Assembly (NCBI GenBank): GCA_947632415.1
Contig: CANRPB010000044.1
Location: forward strand, 1 to 10,747
DNA: 10,747 nucleotides
Direction of reading: 5' to 3'
From: an uncultured Bacilli bacterium
GTDB taxonomy: Bacteria; Bacillota_I; Bacilli_A; RF39; UBA660
Part shown: positions 1 through 6,075 of the stretch, one piece after another
Layout: each line of letters begins with the position of its first letter
How positions within the stretch are numbered: position 1 is the first letter of the stretch
Program-made: the position numbers and the translations under genes
The notes under the pieces: model-generated
Seen by the model: the letters and a program-made list of their open reading frames with translations, nothing else
The model's database searches: none
What the model was told of the DNA's origin: nothing

Positions 1-367
1 AAAGGCCAAAGAAAGAGAACTTGAAGAGCAAGAGAAACAAATACTTGAACAAAAAACTAAATTAAAAGAAGAACAAAATAAAATAAAAGAAGAAAAAAAC
101 AGAGTAAAAGAAGAACGGAATGAACTAAAAGAAGAACAAAATAAGGTAAAAGAAGAAAAAAATAAAGTCAAAGAAGAAAAAAATAAAGTCAAAGAAGAAA
201 AAAATAAGGTAAAAGAAGAACGAAATGAATTAAAAGAACAAATGGAAAAATTAAATCAAGAAAAGATTAAATTTGCCAAGAAATTACTTGAGGCTAATAT
301 TGATATTGCTGAAATATCTAAAATTATAGATTTAAAAGTAGAACAAATCAGAGAGATAGACAATTAG
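1..367 (+). CDS. C-terminal part of a coiled-coil protein, probably Rpn/PD-(D/E)XK nuclease (transposase-like) family
   Basis: The reading frame is open from base 2 to a TAG at 365-367, giving about 121 residues of a protein that starts upstream of the window. The first ~85 residues are almost only K, E, N, Q and V/L/I. Bases 59-226 encode eight consecutive heptads of the form (K/E/R)(V/L/I)KEE(K/R/Q)N, which should form a long charged coiled coil. The last ~30 residues change character (FAKKLLEANIDIAEISKIID...). That ending resembles the C-terminus of Rpn-type nucleases annotated as PD-(D/E)XK nuclease family transposases, which often end in a short helical LL..G.d..eIs.itgls.eeI segment. 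The catalytic domain lies outside the window, so the family call is an inference from the tail. A terminator overlaps the stop codon. Confidence 0.6.
   Translation, partial: KAKERELEEQEKQILEQKTKLKEEQNKIKEEKNRVKEERNELKEEQNKVKEEKNKVKEEKNKVKEEKNKVKEERNELKEQMEKLNQEKIKFAKKLLEANIDIAEISKIIDLKVEQIREIDN
59..226 (+). repeat. Eight 21-bp in-frame tandem repeats encoding coiled-coil heptads
   Basis: Eight 21-bp units encode [K/E/R][V/L/I]KEE[K/R/Q]N. Units 5 to 8 are nearly identical in DNA (gtaaaagaagaaaaaaataa-like), which suggests recent expansion or contraction by slippage without breaking the frame. Confidence 0.85.
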
Positions 368-381
368 AATCTATCTTTTTT
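354..381 (+). terminator. Rho-independent terminator of the upstream partial gene
   Basis: AGATAGA (354-360) pairs perfectly with TCTATCT (370-376) around a 9-nt loop, followed by a T run to 381. The 5' arm lies inside the last codons and the stop codon is in the loop. Confidence 0.8.
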
Positions 382-440
382 ATTTACACTGTCTAAATGT
401 AAAGATAAGCAAATAAAATAAGAAGATTTTTCCCATACAA

Positions 441-469
441 TTTACAATAAAAACTTTAAGTGTTATAAT
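441..469 (+). promoter_or_regulatory. Sigma-A promoter of ftsK/spoIIIE
   Basis: TTTACA (441-446), a 17-bp spacer, then TGT-TATAAT (TATAAT at 464-469, with an extended -10 TG). The start site would fall near 476, giving a leader of about 18 nt before the ATG at 494. Confidence 0.8.
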
Positions 470-493
470 TTTTCTAGAATGCAGGAGGTAATT

Positions 494-2713
494 ATGGCCA
501 AAAAGAAAAAAAGAAAAGAAAATAAAAAAGATACGAGTTATCTAATTGAATTAAAGGGAATGCTTTTAATATTAATAGCGATAATCGGTATTTGTAAATT
601 TGGAATAGTAGGATCATTTATTCAAGATTTTTCAGCCTTTTTTGTAGGAGTTGCCTATAATATTTTATTAGTCGTTTTACTAATTGTAGGTATATATATG
701 ATAATAAAAAGAGATTATCCTATTTTTTTCAGTTCGAAATTAATTGGTTTATATTCAATTGTAGTAGCGCTTTTGATTTTTTGTCACCTAGATTATATAA
801 AACAACTTGATATTGAAAATATGAAAATATTTCAAGAAACGATTGATAATTTAATGGCATTTGCCCATGGAACTAATCAAATTCAAGGCGGAGGAATGGT
901 AGGAGCATTGTGTTCATGGATAAATGTAATACTATTTACAGTAGATGGAACACGTGTTGTATGTGTTGCTTTAATCATATTCGGAATAGTCATGTTTACC
1001 GGTATGTCAATCTATGACATGTTAAAAACAAGTAAAAATAAGGTAAGTAACGCTATTAAGCGTGCTGAAGATAAGGTTCAAGAAAAGAACAAAGTAAAGA
1101 TAGAAATTCCTAATGAAGAGAATGATGAAACACCAGAGCCAGATGATCACAAACTCGTCATATCAAGTTTTGATGAGTTAAAAAAGCCAGAGGAACATGA
1201 AGATGTACATGTTGTTGAAAAGGATGAGATTGAAATCATTGTTCCTGATGAAATAGAAGATAATAAGGATTATAAGTATCCATCTATTGAATTATTGAAT
1301 AAACCAAAGAAAAAAAATTTGTCTGTTAATAAATCAAAGATAAATGAAACAGCTGAAATATTAAAAAATGTTTTTCATGATTTTAATATTGAAGGACATG
1401 TTGTAACTGCCCATGTTGGACCAGCTGTAACGCAATATGAAATGGAAATAAAAGCTGGAACGAAATTAAGTAAAATTCTTGGAATTCATAGGGAAATAGC
1501 TCTTGCTTTAGCTGCTAAAGATGTTAGAATTCAAGCACCAATTCCAGGTAAAAAAACGGTTGGAATTGAAATACCTAATGCTCAAACGGCTATGGTATCA
1601 GTAAGGGAAATACTTGAGTCAATTAAACCAGAAGATGAAGATAAAAAGTTATTAGTAGCCTTGGGACAAGATATAATGGGTAATTCTGTTACATGGCAAA
1701 TTAATAAAACACCACATCTTCTTGTTGCTGGATCAACGGGAAGTGGTAAATCAGTTTGTATAAATAGTTTAATTATATCAATGCTTATGCGTACTAAACC
1801 GAATGAGGTAAAGTTGGTATTGGTTGATCCTAAAAAGGTTGAACTTTCAATGTATAATGGCGTTCCTCATTTATTAGCGCCTGTTGTAACTGATGCTAGA
1901 AAAGCTAATATAGCTCTAAAAAAAATTGTTGTTGAAATGGAAAGACGTTATGATTTGTTTGAGGCAAGTGGCACTAAAAACATTGAAGGATATAATAAAC
2001 TAGTTGAAAAGAAAAATGAAGAAGATATGAATAATCAAATGAAGAAATTACCATTTATTGTTGTTATTATTGATGAACTTGCTGACCTTATGATGGTTGC
2101 TGCTAAAGAGGTAGAGGATTCTATAATGCGTATAACACAAATGGCTCGTGCTGCTGGAATACATTTGATAGTTGCAACACAAAGACCATCAACTGATGTC
2201 ATTACTGGTGTTGTAAAAGCCAATATTCCATCACGTATAGCTTTTGCTGTTTCGTCACAAATTGATTCTCGAACTATTCTTGATATGGTAGGAGCAGAAA
2301 AATTACTTGGAAAAGGAGATATGTTATTTTTGCCACAAGGAGAAAATGTACCAATAAGAGTACAGGGAACATTTATTAGTGATGAGGAAATTAAGAATGT
2401 TGTTGATTATACCATATCACAACAAAAGGCACGATATGACAATACTTTATTAATGGATGATGAAGAAATGAATGCTAAATCGTCATTTGATGATGAACAT
2501 GATGCTGATGAAGAACCTTTATATAATGAGATAGCTGATTTTGTTATAAAGCAAGGAAAAGCTAGTGCTTCATTATTACAAAGAAGGTTTAGATTAGGGT
2601 ATAATCGTGCTGCTCGTTGTATTGATTTATTGGAAGAAAGAGGTATTATCGGACCACCTAATGGATCTAAACCAAGAGAAGTATTAGTAAAATTAGAAAA
2701 TGATAAAGAATAG
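494..2713 (+). CDS. ftsK: DNA translocase FtsK/SpoIIIE
   Basis: A 739-residue membrane-anchored ATP-driven DNA pump that moves chromosome DNA through the division or sporulation septum. The start is set at ATG 494 because AGGAGG (483-488) sits 5 nt upstream. An ATG at 479 in the same frame lies before that site and has none of its own. Residues 1-15 are very basic. Hydrophobic segments lie at about 21-40, 50-70, 82-98 and 152-172, followed by an acidic linker to about 260. The motor domain has Walker A GSTGSGKS (413-420) and Walker B IIDE (D527-E528), then the typical TQRPSTDVITG segment. The C-terminus (about residue 675 on) is the winged-helix gamma domain (LLQRRFRLGYNRAARCIDLLEERGIIG) that reads KOPS/SRS-type sequences. 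Length and domain order are normal for the family. The sequence alone does not separate the division (FtsK/SftA) role from the sporulation (SpoIIIE) role, but the sporulation genes nearby fit a spore former. Confidence 0.96.
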   Translation: MAKKKKRKENKKDTSYLIELKGMLLILIAIIGICKFGIVGSFIQDFSAFFVGVAYNILLVVLLIVGIYMIIKRDYPIFFSSKLIGLYSIVVALLIFCHLDYIKQLDIENMKIFQETIDNLMAFAHGTNQIQGGGMVGALCSWINVILFTVDGTRVVCVALIIFGIVMFTGMSIYDMLKTSKNKVSNAIKRAEDKVQEKNKVKIEIPNEENDETPEPDDHKLVISSFDELKKPEEHEDVHVVEKDEIEIIVPDEIEDNKDYKYPSIELLNKPKKKNLSVNKSKINETAEILKNVFHDFNIEGHVVTAHVGPAVTQYEMEIKAGTKLSKILGIHREIALALAAKDVRIQAPIPGKKTVGIEIPNAQTAMVSVREILESIKPEDEDKKLLVALGQDIMGNSVTWQINKTPHLLVAGSTGSGKSVCINSLIISMLMRTKPNEVKLVLVDPKKVELSMYNGVPHLLAPVVTDARKANIALKKIVVEMERRYDLFEASGTKNIEGYNKLVEKKNEEDMNNQMKKLPFIVVIIDELADLMMVAAKEVEDSIMRITQMARAAGIHLIVATQRPSTDVITGVVKANIPSRIAFAVSSQIDSRTILDMVGAEKLLGKGDMLFLPQGENVPIRVQGTFISDEEIKNVVDYTISQQKARYDNTLLMDDEEMNAKSSFDDEHDADEEPLYNEIADFVIKQGKASASLLQRRFRLGYNRAARCIDLLEERGIIGPPNGSKPREVLVKLENDKE

Positions 2714-2742
2714 TTGTATTTTAATATAAACCAGTGTATACT
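2714..2742 (+). promoter_or_regulatory. Probable promoter of the nfeD-SPFH pair
   Basis: TTGTAT (2714-2719) begins at the base after the ftsK stop codon. A 17-bp spacer leads to TATACT (2737-2742), preceded by TG. The predicted start is about 10 nt before the nfeD ribosome binding site. Read-through from ftsK is also possible because I see no terminator between them. Confidence 0.6.
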
Positions 2743-2759
2743 TAAATTGGGTGATTGGT

Positions 2760-3179
2760 ATGCAGTTAGGTTGGCTTATTGTAATCATAATTTGTTCATT
2801 TTTAGAGGCGATAACCATAAATTTAGTGTCAATTTGGTTTATTGTTAGTGCTTTAGTGGCATTAATAGTATCAATATTCACTGATTCTTTTGTAATTCAG
2901 ATGGCTGTATTTGTGTTACTGGGAACAATACTTTTGTTTACAACTAGAAGGCCACTTCAAAAGATGGTGAGTAATTATAAAGATAAAACTAATATTGATC
3001 GCATTCTTGACATGAATGGTATCGTTACAGAGAAAATAACTAAGAATAGGTCTGGCGTTGTTAAAATTGATGGAAAATATTGGACTGCAGTAGCAGATAC
3101 AGAAATCGAAGTTGATAGTATTGTTAAAGTATTGGAAATCAATAGCGTCAAATTAAAAGTAGAGAAAGTAGAGGATTAA
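2760..3179 (+). CDS. NfeD-like membrane protein (short YbbK-type)
   Basis: A 139-residue protein. I place the start at ATG 2760 because GGTGAT (2750-2755), matching the extended anti-Shine-Dalgarno core, lies just before it. The in-frame GTG at 2751 has no ribosome binding site. The first ~62 residues are hydrophobic and form two or three membrane segments, including NLVSIWFIVSALVALIVS. After a basic stop-transfer (TRRPLQK), the last ~60 residues form a small beta-rich OB-fold (NGIVTEKI...SGVVKIDGKYWTAVA...VDSIVKVLEI) typical of NfeD C-terminal domains. NfeD proteins pair with SPFH proteins encoded next door; the SPFH gene starts 3 nt after this stop codon, matching the E. coli ybbK-qmcA arrangement. 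The pair is thought to organise membrane microdomains or protein quality control. The precise role here is unknown. Confidence 0.88.
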   Translation: MQLGWLIVIIICSFLEAITINLVSIWFIVSALVALIVSIFTDSFVIQMAVFVLLGTILLFTTRRPLQKMVSNYKDKTNIDRILDMNGIVTEKITKNRSGVVKIDGKYWTAVADTEIEVDSIVKVLEINSVKLKVEKVED

Positions 3180-3182
3180 ATT

Positions 3183-4067
3183 ATGCAGTTATTAATTATT
3201 ATTTTGATTTTGATATTTATTATCGTTATTCCCAATGTTAAAATTGTGCCCCAAGCAAAAGTATATGTAATAGAAAGATTAGGTTCTTATTACAAAACAT
3301 GGCACAATGGATTACAGCTTAAAATTCCTTTTATTGATCGCATTTCAAATGTTGTTACTTTAAAGGAAGTAGTAAAGGATTTCGCACCACAACCAGTAAT
3401 CACTAAGGATAATGTTACGATGCAAATAGATACAGTTGTTTATTTTCAAATAACTGATGCAAAGTTATACACATATGGAGTTGAAAACCCTATTAATGCT
3501 ATTGAAACTTTGACAGCGACTACTTTACGTAATATTATTGGAGAACTTGAATTAGATCAAACTTTAACAAGTCGTGATATTATTAATTCTAAAATGCGTG
3601 CTATTCTTGATGAGGCAACTGATCCATGGGGTATAAAGGTTAATCGTGTTGAGGTAAAAAATATTATACCACCAAGGGATATTCAGGAAGCTATGGAAAA
3701 GCAGATGCGTGCTGAACGTGAAAGACGTGAAAAAATTCTTCAAGCTGAGGGTGAAAAGAAGTCAAGTATTTTAATTGCTGAGGGTGAAAAGGAAAGTGCT
3801 ATTTTAAGGGCTGAAGCTAAAAAAGAATCGCAAATTAAGATTGCTGAAGGTGAGGCAGAGGCTATGTTAAAATTAAAAAGTGCTGAAGCTGAAGGAATTA
3901 AGCTTTTAAAAGAGGCTGGTGCTGATAAGTCTGTTTTAGCACTTAAGAGTTATGAGGCTTTAGTTAATGTTGCTAATGGTCAAGCAACTAAGATAATTGT
4001 TCCAGCTGAGTTACAAAATATTGCTAGTATTGGAACAGTAATCAATGAAATGATTGATAAAAAGTAA
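3183..4067 (+). CDS. SPFH/band 7 protein (stomatin/paraslipin, QmcA-like)
   Basis: A 294-residue protein. GAGGA (3171-3175) lies 7 nt before the ATG. An N-terminal hydrophobic anchor (residues 2-16) is followed by the SPFH/band 7 domain (about 17-175), with hallmark segments VYVIERLGSYYKTWHNGL, ITKDNVTMQIDTVVYFQI and GIKVNRVEVKNIIPP. From about 170 to 250 comes an Ala/Glu/Lys coiled coil (EGEKKSSILIAEGEKESAIL...) that drives oligomerisation in the family, then a conserved tail (LQNIASIGTVINEMI). Such proteins form membrane-bound rings or cages. In bacteria the stomatin-like members work with an adjacent NfeD, here immediately upstream and probably co-transcribed. Length and architecture are complete. 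Confidence 0.93.
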   Translation: MQLLIIILILIFIIVIPNVKIVPQAKVYVIERLGSYYKTWHNGLQLKIPFIDRISNVVTLKEVVKDFAPQPVITKDNVTMQIDTVVYFQITDAKLYTYGVENPINAIETLTATTLRNIIGELELDQTLTSRDIINSKMRAILDEATDPWGIKVNRVEVKNIIPPRDIQEAMEKQMRAERERREKILQAEGEKKSSILIAEGEKESAILRAEAKKESQIKIAEGEAEAMLKLKSAEAEGIKLLKEAGADKSVLALKSYEALVNVANGQATKIIVPAELQNIASIGTVINEMIDKK

Positions 4068-4087
4068 TTGTATAATTGCTTTTTTTG
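4063..4087 (+). terminator. Probable terminator after the SPFH gene
   Basis: AGTAATT (4063-4069) pairs with AATTGCT (4074-4080), with one G-U pair and a 4-nt loop, followed by a T run to 4086. The stem overlaps the stop codon. The stem is AT-rich, so strength is uncertain. Confidence 0.6.
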
Positions 4088-4096
4088 TAAATTAAA

Positions 4097-4143
4097 GGAG
4101 CTGATTCGAAAATTAATTATTTAATTTCCAAACAACCTCTTTT
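4097..4143. repeat. Imperfect hairpin, diverged copy of the hairpin at 4654-4691
   Basis: The sequence aligns end to end with the hairpin at 4654-4691: both share an AAAGG..CTG.TTCG..AATTAA arm, a ~4-nt loop, TTAATTT and a ..AACA.CCTCTTTT end. Here several stem positions are mismatched, leaving a solid core of AAATTAA/TTAATTT. It lies just past the stop codon of the minus-strand peptide gene and may be its terminator. Confidence 0.6.
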
Positions 4144-4144
4144 C

Positions 4145-4264
4145 TTAAATTCTTGCAAATTTAGAAATCCATCTTATAACTTTAATTAATCCATAATACG
4201 TACAAGCTACTATTGATGAACCACCATTAATATTAAAAAGCTCATTATCACTTAATATTTTCAT
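4145..4264 (-). CDS. Double-glycine-leader peptide (putative bacteriocin or peptide pheromone precursor)
   Basis: A 39-codon gene, too short for ordinary ORF calling. AGGAGG on the minus strand (4279-4274, within TAGGAGGTGA) lies 9 nt before the ATG. The first 15 residues, MKILSDNELFNINGG, match the consensus leader LSxxELxxIxGG of class II bacteriocin and ComC-type precursors. That leader is cut after GG by the peptidase domain of a dedicated ABC transporter (C39/PCAT family). The predicted mature part is 24 residues, starts SSIVACTYYG and ends in ARI. It has four Lys/Arg, no acidic residue, one Cys and several aromatic residues (YY, W, F), so it is cationic and amphipathic in type. It lacks the YGNGV motif of pediocin-like bacteriocins. 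No transporter or clear immunity gene lies in the window; the divergent 52-codon gene is the only nearby candidate partner. Function (killing or signalling) is an inference. Confidence 0.75.
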   Translation of the reverse strand: MKILSDNELFNINGGSSIVACTYYGLIKVIRWISKFARI

Positions 4265-4270
4265 TAATTG

Positions 4271-4280
4271 TCACCTCCTA
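4271..4280 (-). promoter_or_regulatory. Strong ribosome binding site of the double-glycine peptide gene
   Basis: The minus strand reads TAGGAGGTGA, a 9-10 nt match to the 16S anti-Shine-Dalgarno, ideally spaced before the ATG at 4264. It is the main support that this very short frame is translated. Confidence 0.8.
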
Positions 4281-4321
4281 CTATATATATACCGTAAAAA
4301 TATACAAAATCTCTTTAAAAA

Positions 4322-4350
4322 TATGAAAAAAATTAAAAATATTGTATAAT
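4322..4350 (+). promoter_or_regulatory. Probable promoter of the 52-codon gene
   Basis: A perfect TATAAT (4345-4350) is preceded by TG, with only a weak -35 (TATGAA, 4322-4327) at 17 bp. The predicted start is near 4357, about 15 nt before the ribosome binding site. Confidence 0.5.
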
Positions 4351-4383
4351 ATAGTGACTTTATTACTTTTAAAGAGGTGTAAT

Positions 4384-4542
4384 ATGCAAAGAAATGAGAT
4401 AATTGAAGATATATCCTTTATAATTAATAATTTGATTTATCGAAAATTGCCAACAAATATGAGTAAAAAAAATAAGAATAATAGAGTTAGATATATATTA
4501 AAAAAAGAAGATAAAATAGAAAATGAAGGCTCATTAACATAA
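4384..4542 (+). CDS. Small basic protein of unknown function
   Basis: The product is 52 residues. AAAGAGGTG (4371-4379) is well spaced before ATG 4384; an upstream in-frame ATG at 4342 lies inside the promoter and is unlikely to be used. The N-terminal part (MQRNEIIEDISFIINNLIYRKL) could form an amphipathic helix. The rest is polar and rich in Lys, Arg and Asn. I see no membrane segment, signal peptide or known motif. It diverges from the double-glycine peptide gene, with 119 bp between the two start codons. Small basic proteins of this size occur as bacteriocin immunity proteins or regulators, but nothing in the sequence proves either. I do not recognise it. Confidence 0.5.
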   Translation: MQRNEIIEDISFIINNLIYRKLPTNMSKKNKNNRVRYILKKEDKIENEGSLT

Positions 4543-4575
4543 TCTTCTTGGATAATAAAAAAAATAGATTTGTTT

Positions 4576-4630
4576 TTTGCAAAGAATTTGCAAAGAATTT
4601 GCAAAAAATTCGCAAAGAATTCGCAAAGAA
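4576..4630. repeat. Five perfect-length 11-bp tandem repeats
   Basis: Units at 4576, 4587, 4598, 4609 and 4620 read TTTGCAAAGAA (twice), TTTGCAAAAAA, TTCGCAAAGAA (twice). They lie between the 52-codon gene and its terminator and are not in a supported reading frame. The period is close to one helical turn. Confidence 0.9.
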
Positions 4631-4653
4631 AATAGTTATTCATAAATTTAAAG

Positions 4654-4703
4654 GGCTGTTCGGGAATTAAGTGATTAATTTTCGAACAGCCTCTTTTATT
4701 TTT
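4654..4703 (+). terminator. Strong hairpin terminator (second copy of the flanking hairpin)
   Basis: Bases 4654-4670 (GGCTGTTCGGGAATTAA) pair along all 17 positions with 4675-4691 (TTAATTTTCGAACAGCC), with two G-U pairs and a GTGA loop, followed by a T-rich tail (TCTTTTATTTTT). It ends the transcript of the 52-codon gene. On the minus strand, downstream of tRNA-Arg, the following sequence is only weakly T-rich, so it may act there less well. Confidence 0.75.
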
Positions 4704-4732
4704 ACTCGCTTTTTTCGAGTTTGGTATCAATA

Positions 4733-4809
<77 letters not shown>

Positions 4810-4832
4810 AGTTTGTTCAAAAAGAACAAACT
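4810..4832. repeat. Perfect 9-bp-arm palindrome at the tRNA-Arg start
   Basis: AGTTTGTTC-AAAAA-GAACAAACT abuts the first base of the tRNA. There is no T run after it on the tRNA strand (GTCTCAG follows), so it is not a standard terminator. It overlaps the predicted transcription start of the tRNA promoter and could be an operator or a processing hairpin in gerM read-through RNA. Confidence 0.7.
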
Positions 4833-4833
4833 A

Positions 4834-4862
4834 ATTATATAATATATTTAATTTTTATTCAA
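4834..4862 (-). promoter_or_regulatory. Promoter of tRNA-Arg
   Basis: On the minus strand, TTGAAT (4862-4857), a 17-bp spacer and a perfect TATAAT (4839-4834). The -35 box overlaps the final codons and stop of gerM. The predicted start, near 4827, is about 18 nt before the mature tRNA. Confidence 0.7.
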
Positions 4863-5817
4863 TACTTTTTAGAACACTTTTATAAATTTCTTCGTTGTTT
4901 ACATTAAATGTTACTTCTTTTACATTATAGTTATCGTTTATTGATAAGCAAATTGTATATATGACTTCTTCGAGTATTTCTTTGGTATCAAAGTTATCTA
5001 GGATGTATTCATTGAAGTTGAGGTTTAAGATATCTTCGGATTGTTCAACACTAATAAGTTTAACATTACTGTTTAAAAAGCTCATTAAGTTGGTGTTGTA
5101 AATGGGGGAACTTTCTAGTTGTTCAATTACAATTTTTATTTTTTCTCTGTCATCGTTTAGATATTTTGTGACTGGTACATAGTAATAGCCATTATTGTTT
5201 TTGTTTATAAAGTATGTGGTAACGTTTGTTATATTTTTACTGCTTGAGATGTCGTATTGTTTGTTGATACCGAAGTTTCTATCTAATGTACTTGGTAATG
5301 TAATGTTACTTTTTGGTAGTTTGTTGAGAATGTTTCCTTCGACACTAATAATAACGCCGTCTATTCCATCAATACTTGTAAGTGTATATACGATGGATTC
5401 GATCATTTTTTCTTCTAGTGAGGCATCAATATTTAATATTTCTTTGGAGAAATCAATTTTGATAATTTTATCATTTAGTTTTAGACTTAAGATTTTGGTG
5501 TCACTTGGTATGGTTGATTTGAAGCCGTTGGGTAATCTGTCTTCATTGGCGCCATCATTGACTAGTGTTTCGATTAGTTCGAGTGCGCGATCTTCAATTG
5601 TATCGCTATTTACCATAATGCTTGTTAAACTCACCATATTATAACTGTCTAAGAGGTAAATTTGATTTTTGTTAATGGTGGAATCAATATAGATTAATTC
5701 TTCGTTAACATTGGAAAGCTTGTTGGTATTATCTGTTGGGATTAGATAAATTAGAAATAGGGCAAACAAGGCTGCAATTGATATTAGAAGTTTTTTAAAA
5801 TAAATTTTTCTTAGCAT
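4855..5817 (-). CDS. gerM: GerM-like protein with two GerMN domains
   Basis: A 320-residue protein. AGGTGAT (minus strand, 5827-5821) precedes the ATG. A basic N-terminus and a hydrophobic segment (residues 10-26) form an uncleaved anchor or signal; there is no lipobox Cys. Two tandem GerMN domains follow. The first (about 38-165) has the signature RLPNGFKSTIPSDTKILSLK followed by KIIKIDFSKE. The second (about 197-315) has YYYVPVTKYL and ISVEQSEDILNLNFNE. In B. subtilis GerM (about 366 residues, also two GerMN domains) is made in the mother cell and helps assemble the SpoIIIA-SpoIIQ channel between mother cell and forespore. The neighbouring spoIIIAH encodes another part of that complex, which supports the call. 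It lies 48 nt after gerE, behind a hairpin, with no convincing promoter of its own. Confidence 0.88.
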   Translation of the reverse strand: MLRKIYFKKLLISIAALFALFLIYLIPTDNTNKLSNVNEELIYIDSTINKNQIYLLDSYNMVSLTSIMVNSDTIEDRALELIETLVNDGANEDRLPNGFKSTIPSDTKILSLKLNDKIIKIDFSKEILNIDASLEEKMIESIVYTLTSIDGIDGVIISVEGNILNKLPKSNITLPSTLDRNFGINKQYDISSSKNITNVTTYFINKNNNGYYYVPVTKYLNDDREKIKIVIEQLESSPIYNTNLMSFLNSNVKLISVEQSEDILNLNFNEYILDNFDTKEILEEVIYTICLSINDNYNVKEVTFNVNNEEIYKSVLKSIE

Positions 5818-5841
5818 AGTATCACCTAATAAAGGATATGA

Positions 5842-5867
5842 AAAAAGTACAAAATCATGTACTTTTT
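5842..5867 (-). terminator. Terminator after gerE
   Basis: On the minus strand AAAAAGTAC (5867-5859) pairs with GTACTTTTT (5850-5842) around an 8-nt loop, ending in a T run. The arm starts in the gerE stop codon. It is AT-rich, so some read-through into gerM is likely. Confidence 0.65.
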
Positions 5868-6072
5868 ATAATGAAATTTCTCCAATTTTAAGTAATTCTA
5901 CTACAGCTGCAGCACGGCCTTTAACTCCAAGTTTTTGCATTACATTAGATATATGATTTCTCACTGTTTTTTCGCTTATATCTAATAAAGAGGCAATCTC
6001 GGAAGTTATTTTATTTTGAACTAATAATTCAAAAACTTCTTTTTCTCTTTTGGTAAGAATACTTTTTTGCAT
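5866..6072 (-). CDS. gerE: Sporulation transcription factor GerE
   Basis: A 68-residue LuxR-type DNA-binding domain protein, essentially colinear with B. subtilis GerE (74 residues). It contains LTKREKEVFELLVQNK, EIASLLDISEKTVRNHISN and MQKLGVKGRAAAVVELLKIGE, covering the whole helix-turn-helix (recognition helix SEKTVRNHISNVM). GerE is the last mother-cell regulator and works with sigma-K to switch coat genes on or off. I set the start at ATG 6072 because AAGTGAGGGA (6085-6076) lies just upstream. An in-frame ATG at 6111 would add 13 residues but has no ribosome binding site. It lies between spoIIIAH and gerM. The upstream region holds a sigma-K-like promoter and a sequence complementary to the ribosome binding site, described separately. 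Confidence 0.95.
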   Translation of the reverse strand: MQKSILTKREKEVFELLVQNKITSEIASLLDISEKTVRNHISNVMQKLGVKGRAAAVVELLKIGEISL

Positions 6073-6075
6073 ATT

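Noticed and set aside
4704..4720. ACTCG...CGAGT hairpin as tRNA-Arg terminator
   Set aside because: On the tRNA (minus) strand it is followed by A residues, not T; the stem is only 5 bp.
4437..4730. Minus-strand 97-codon open frame
   Set aside because: It runs through the 11-bp repeats, the terminator hairpin and antisense to the 52-codon gene; no ribosome binding site; Phe/Leu-rich composition from AT-rich repeats.
5195..5644. Plus-strand 149-codon frame
   Set aside because: Antisense shadow of gerM, low-complexity hydrophobic, no ribosome binding site.
5818..5845. CATATCCT as a sigma-E -10 for gerM
   Set aside because: No ATA-type -35 at 14-15 bp, and the start would fall on the ribosome binding site.
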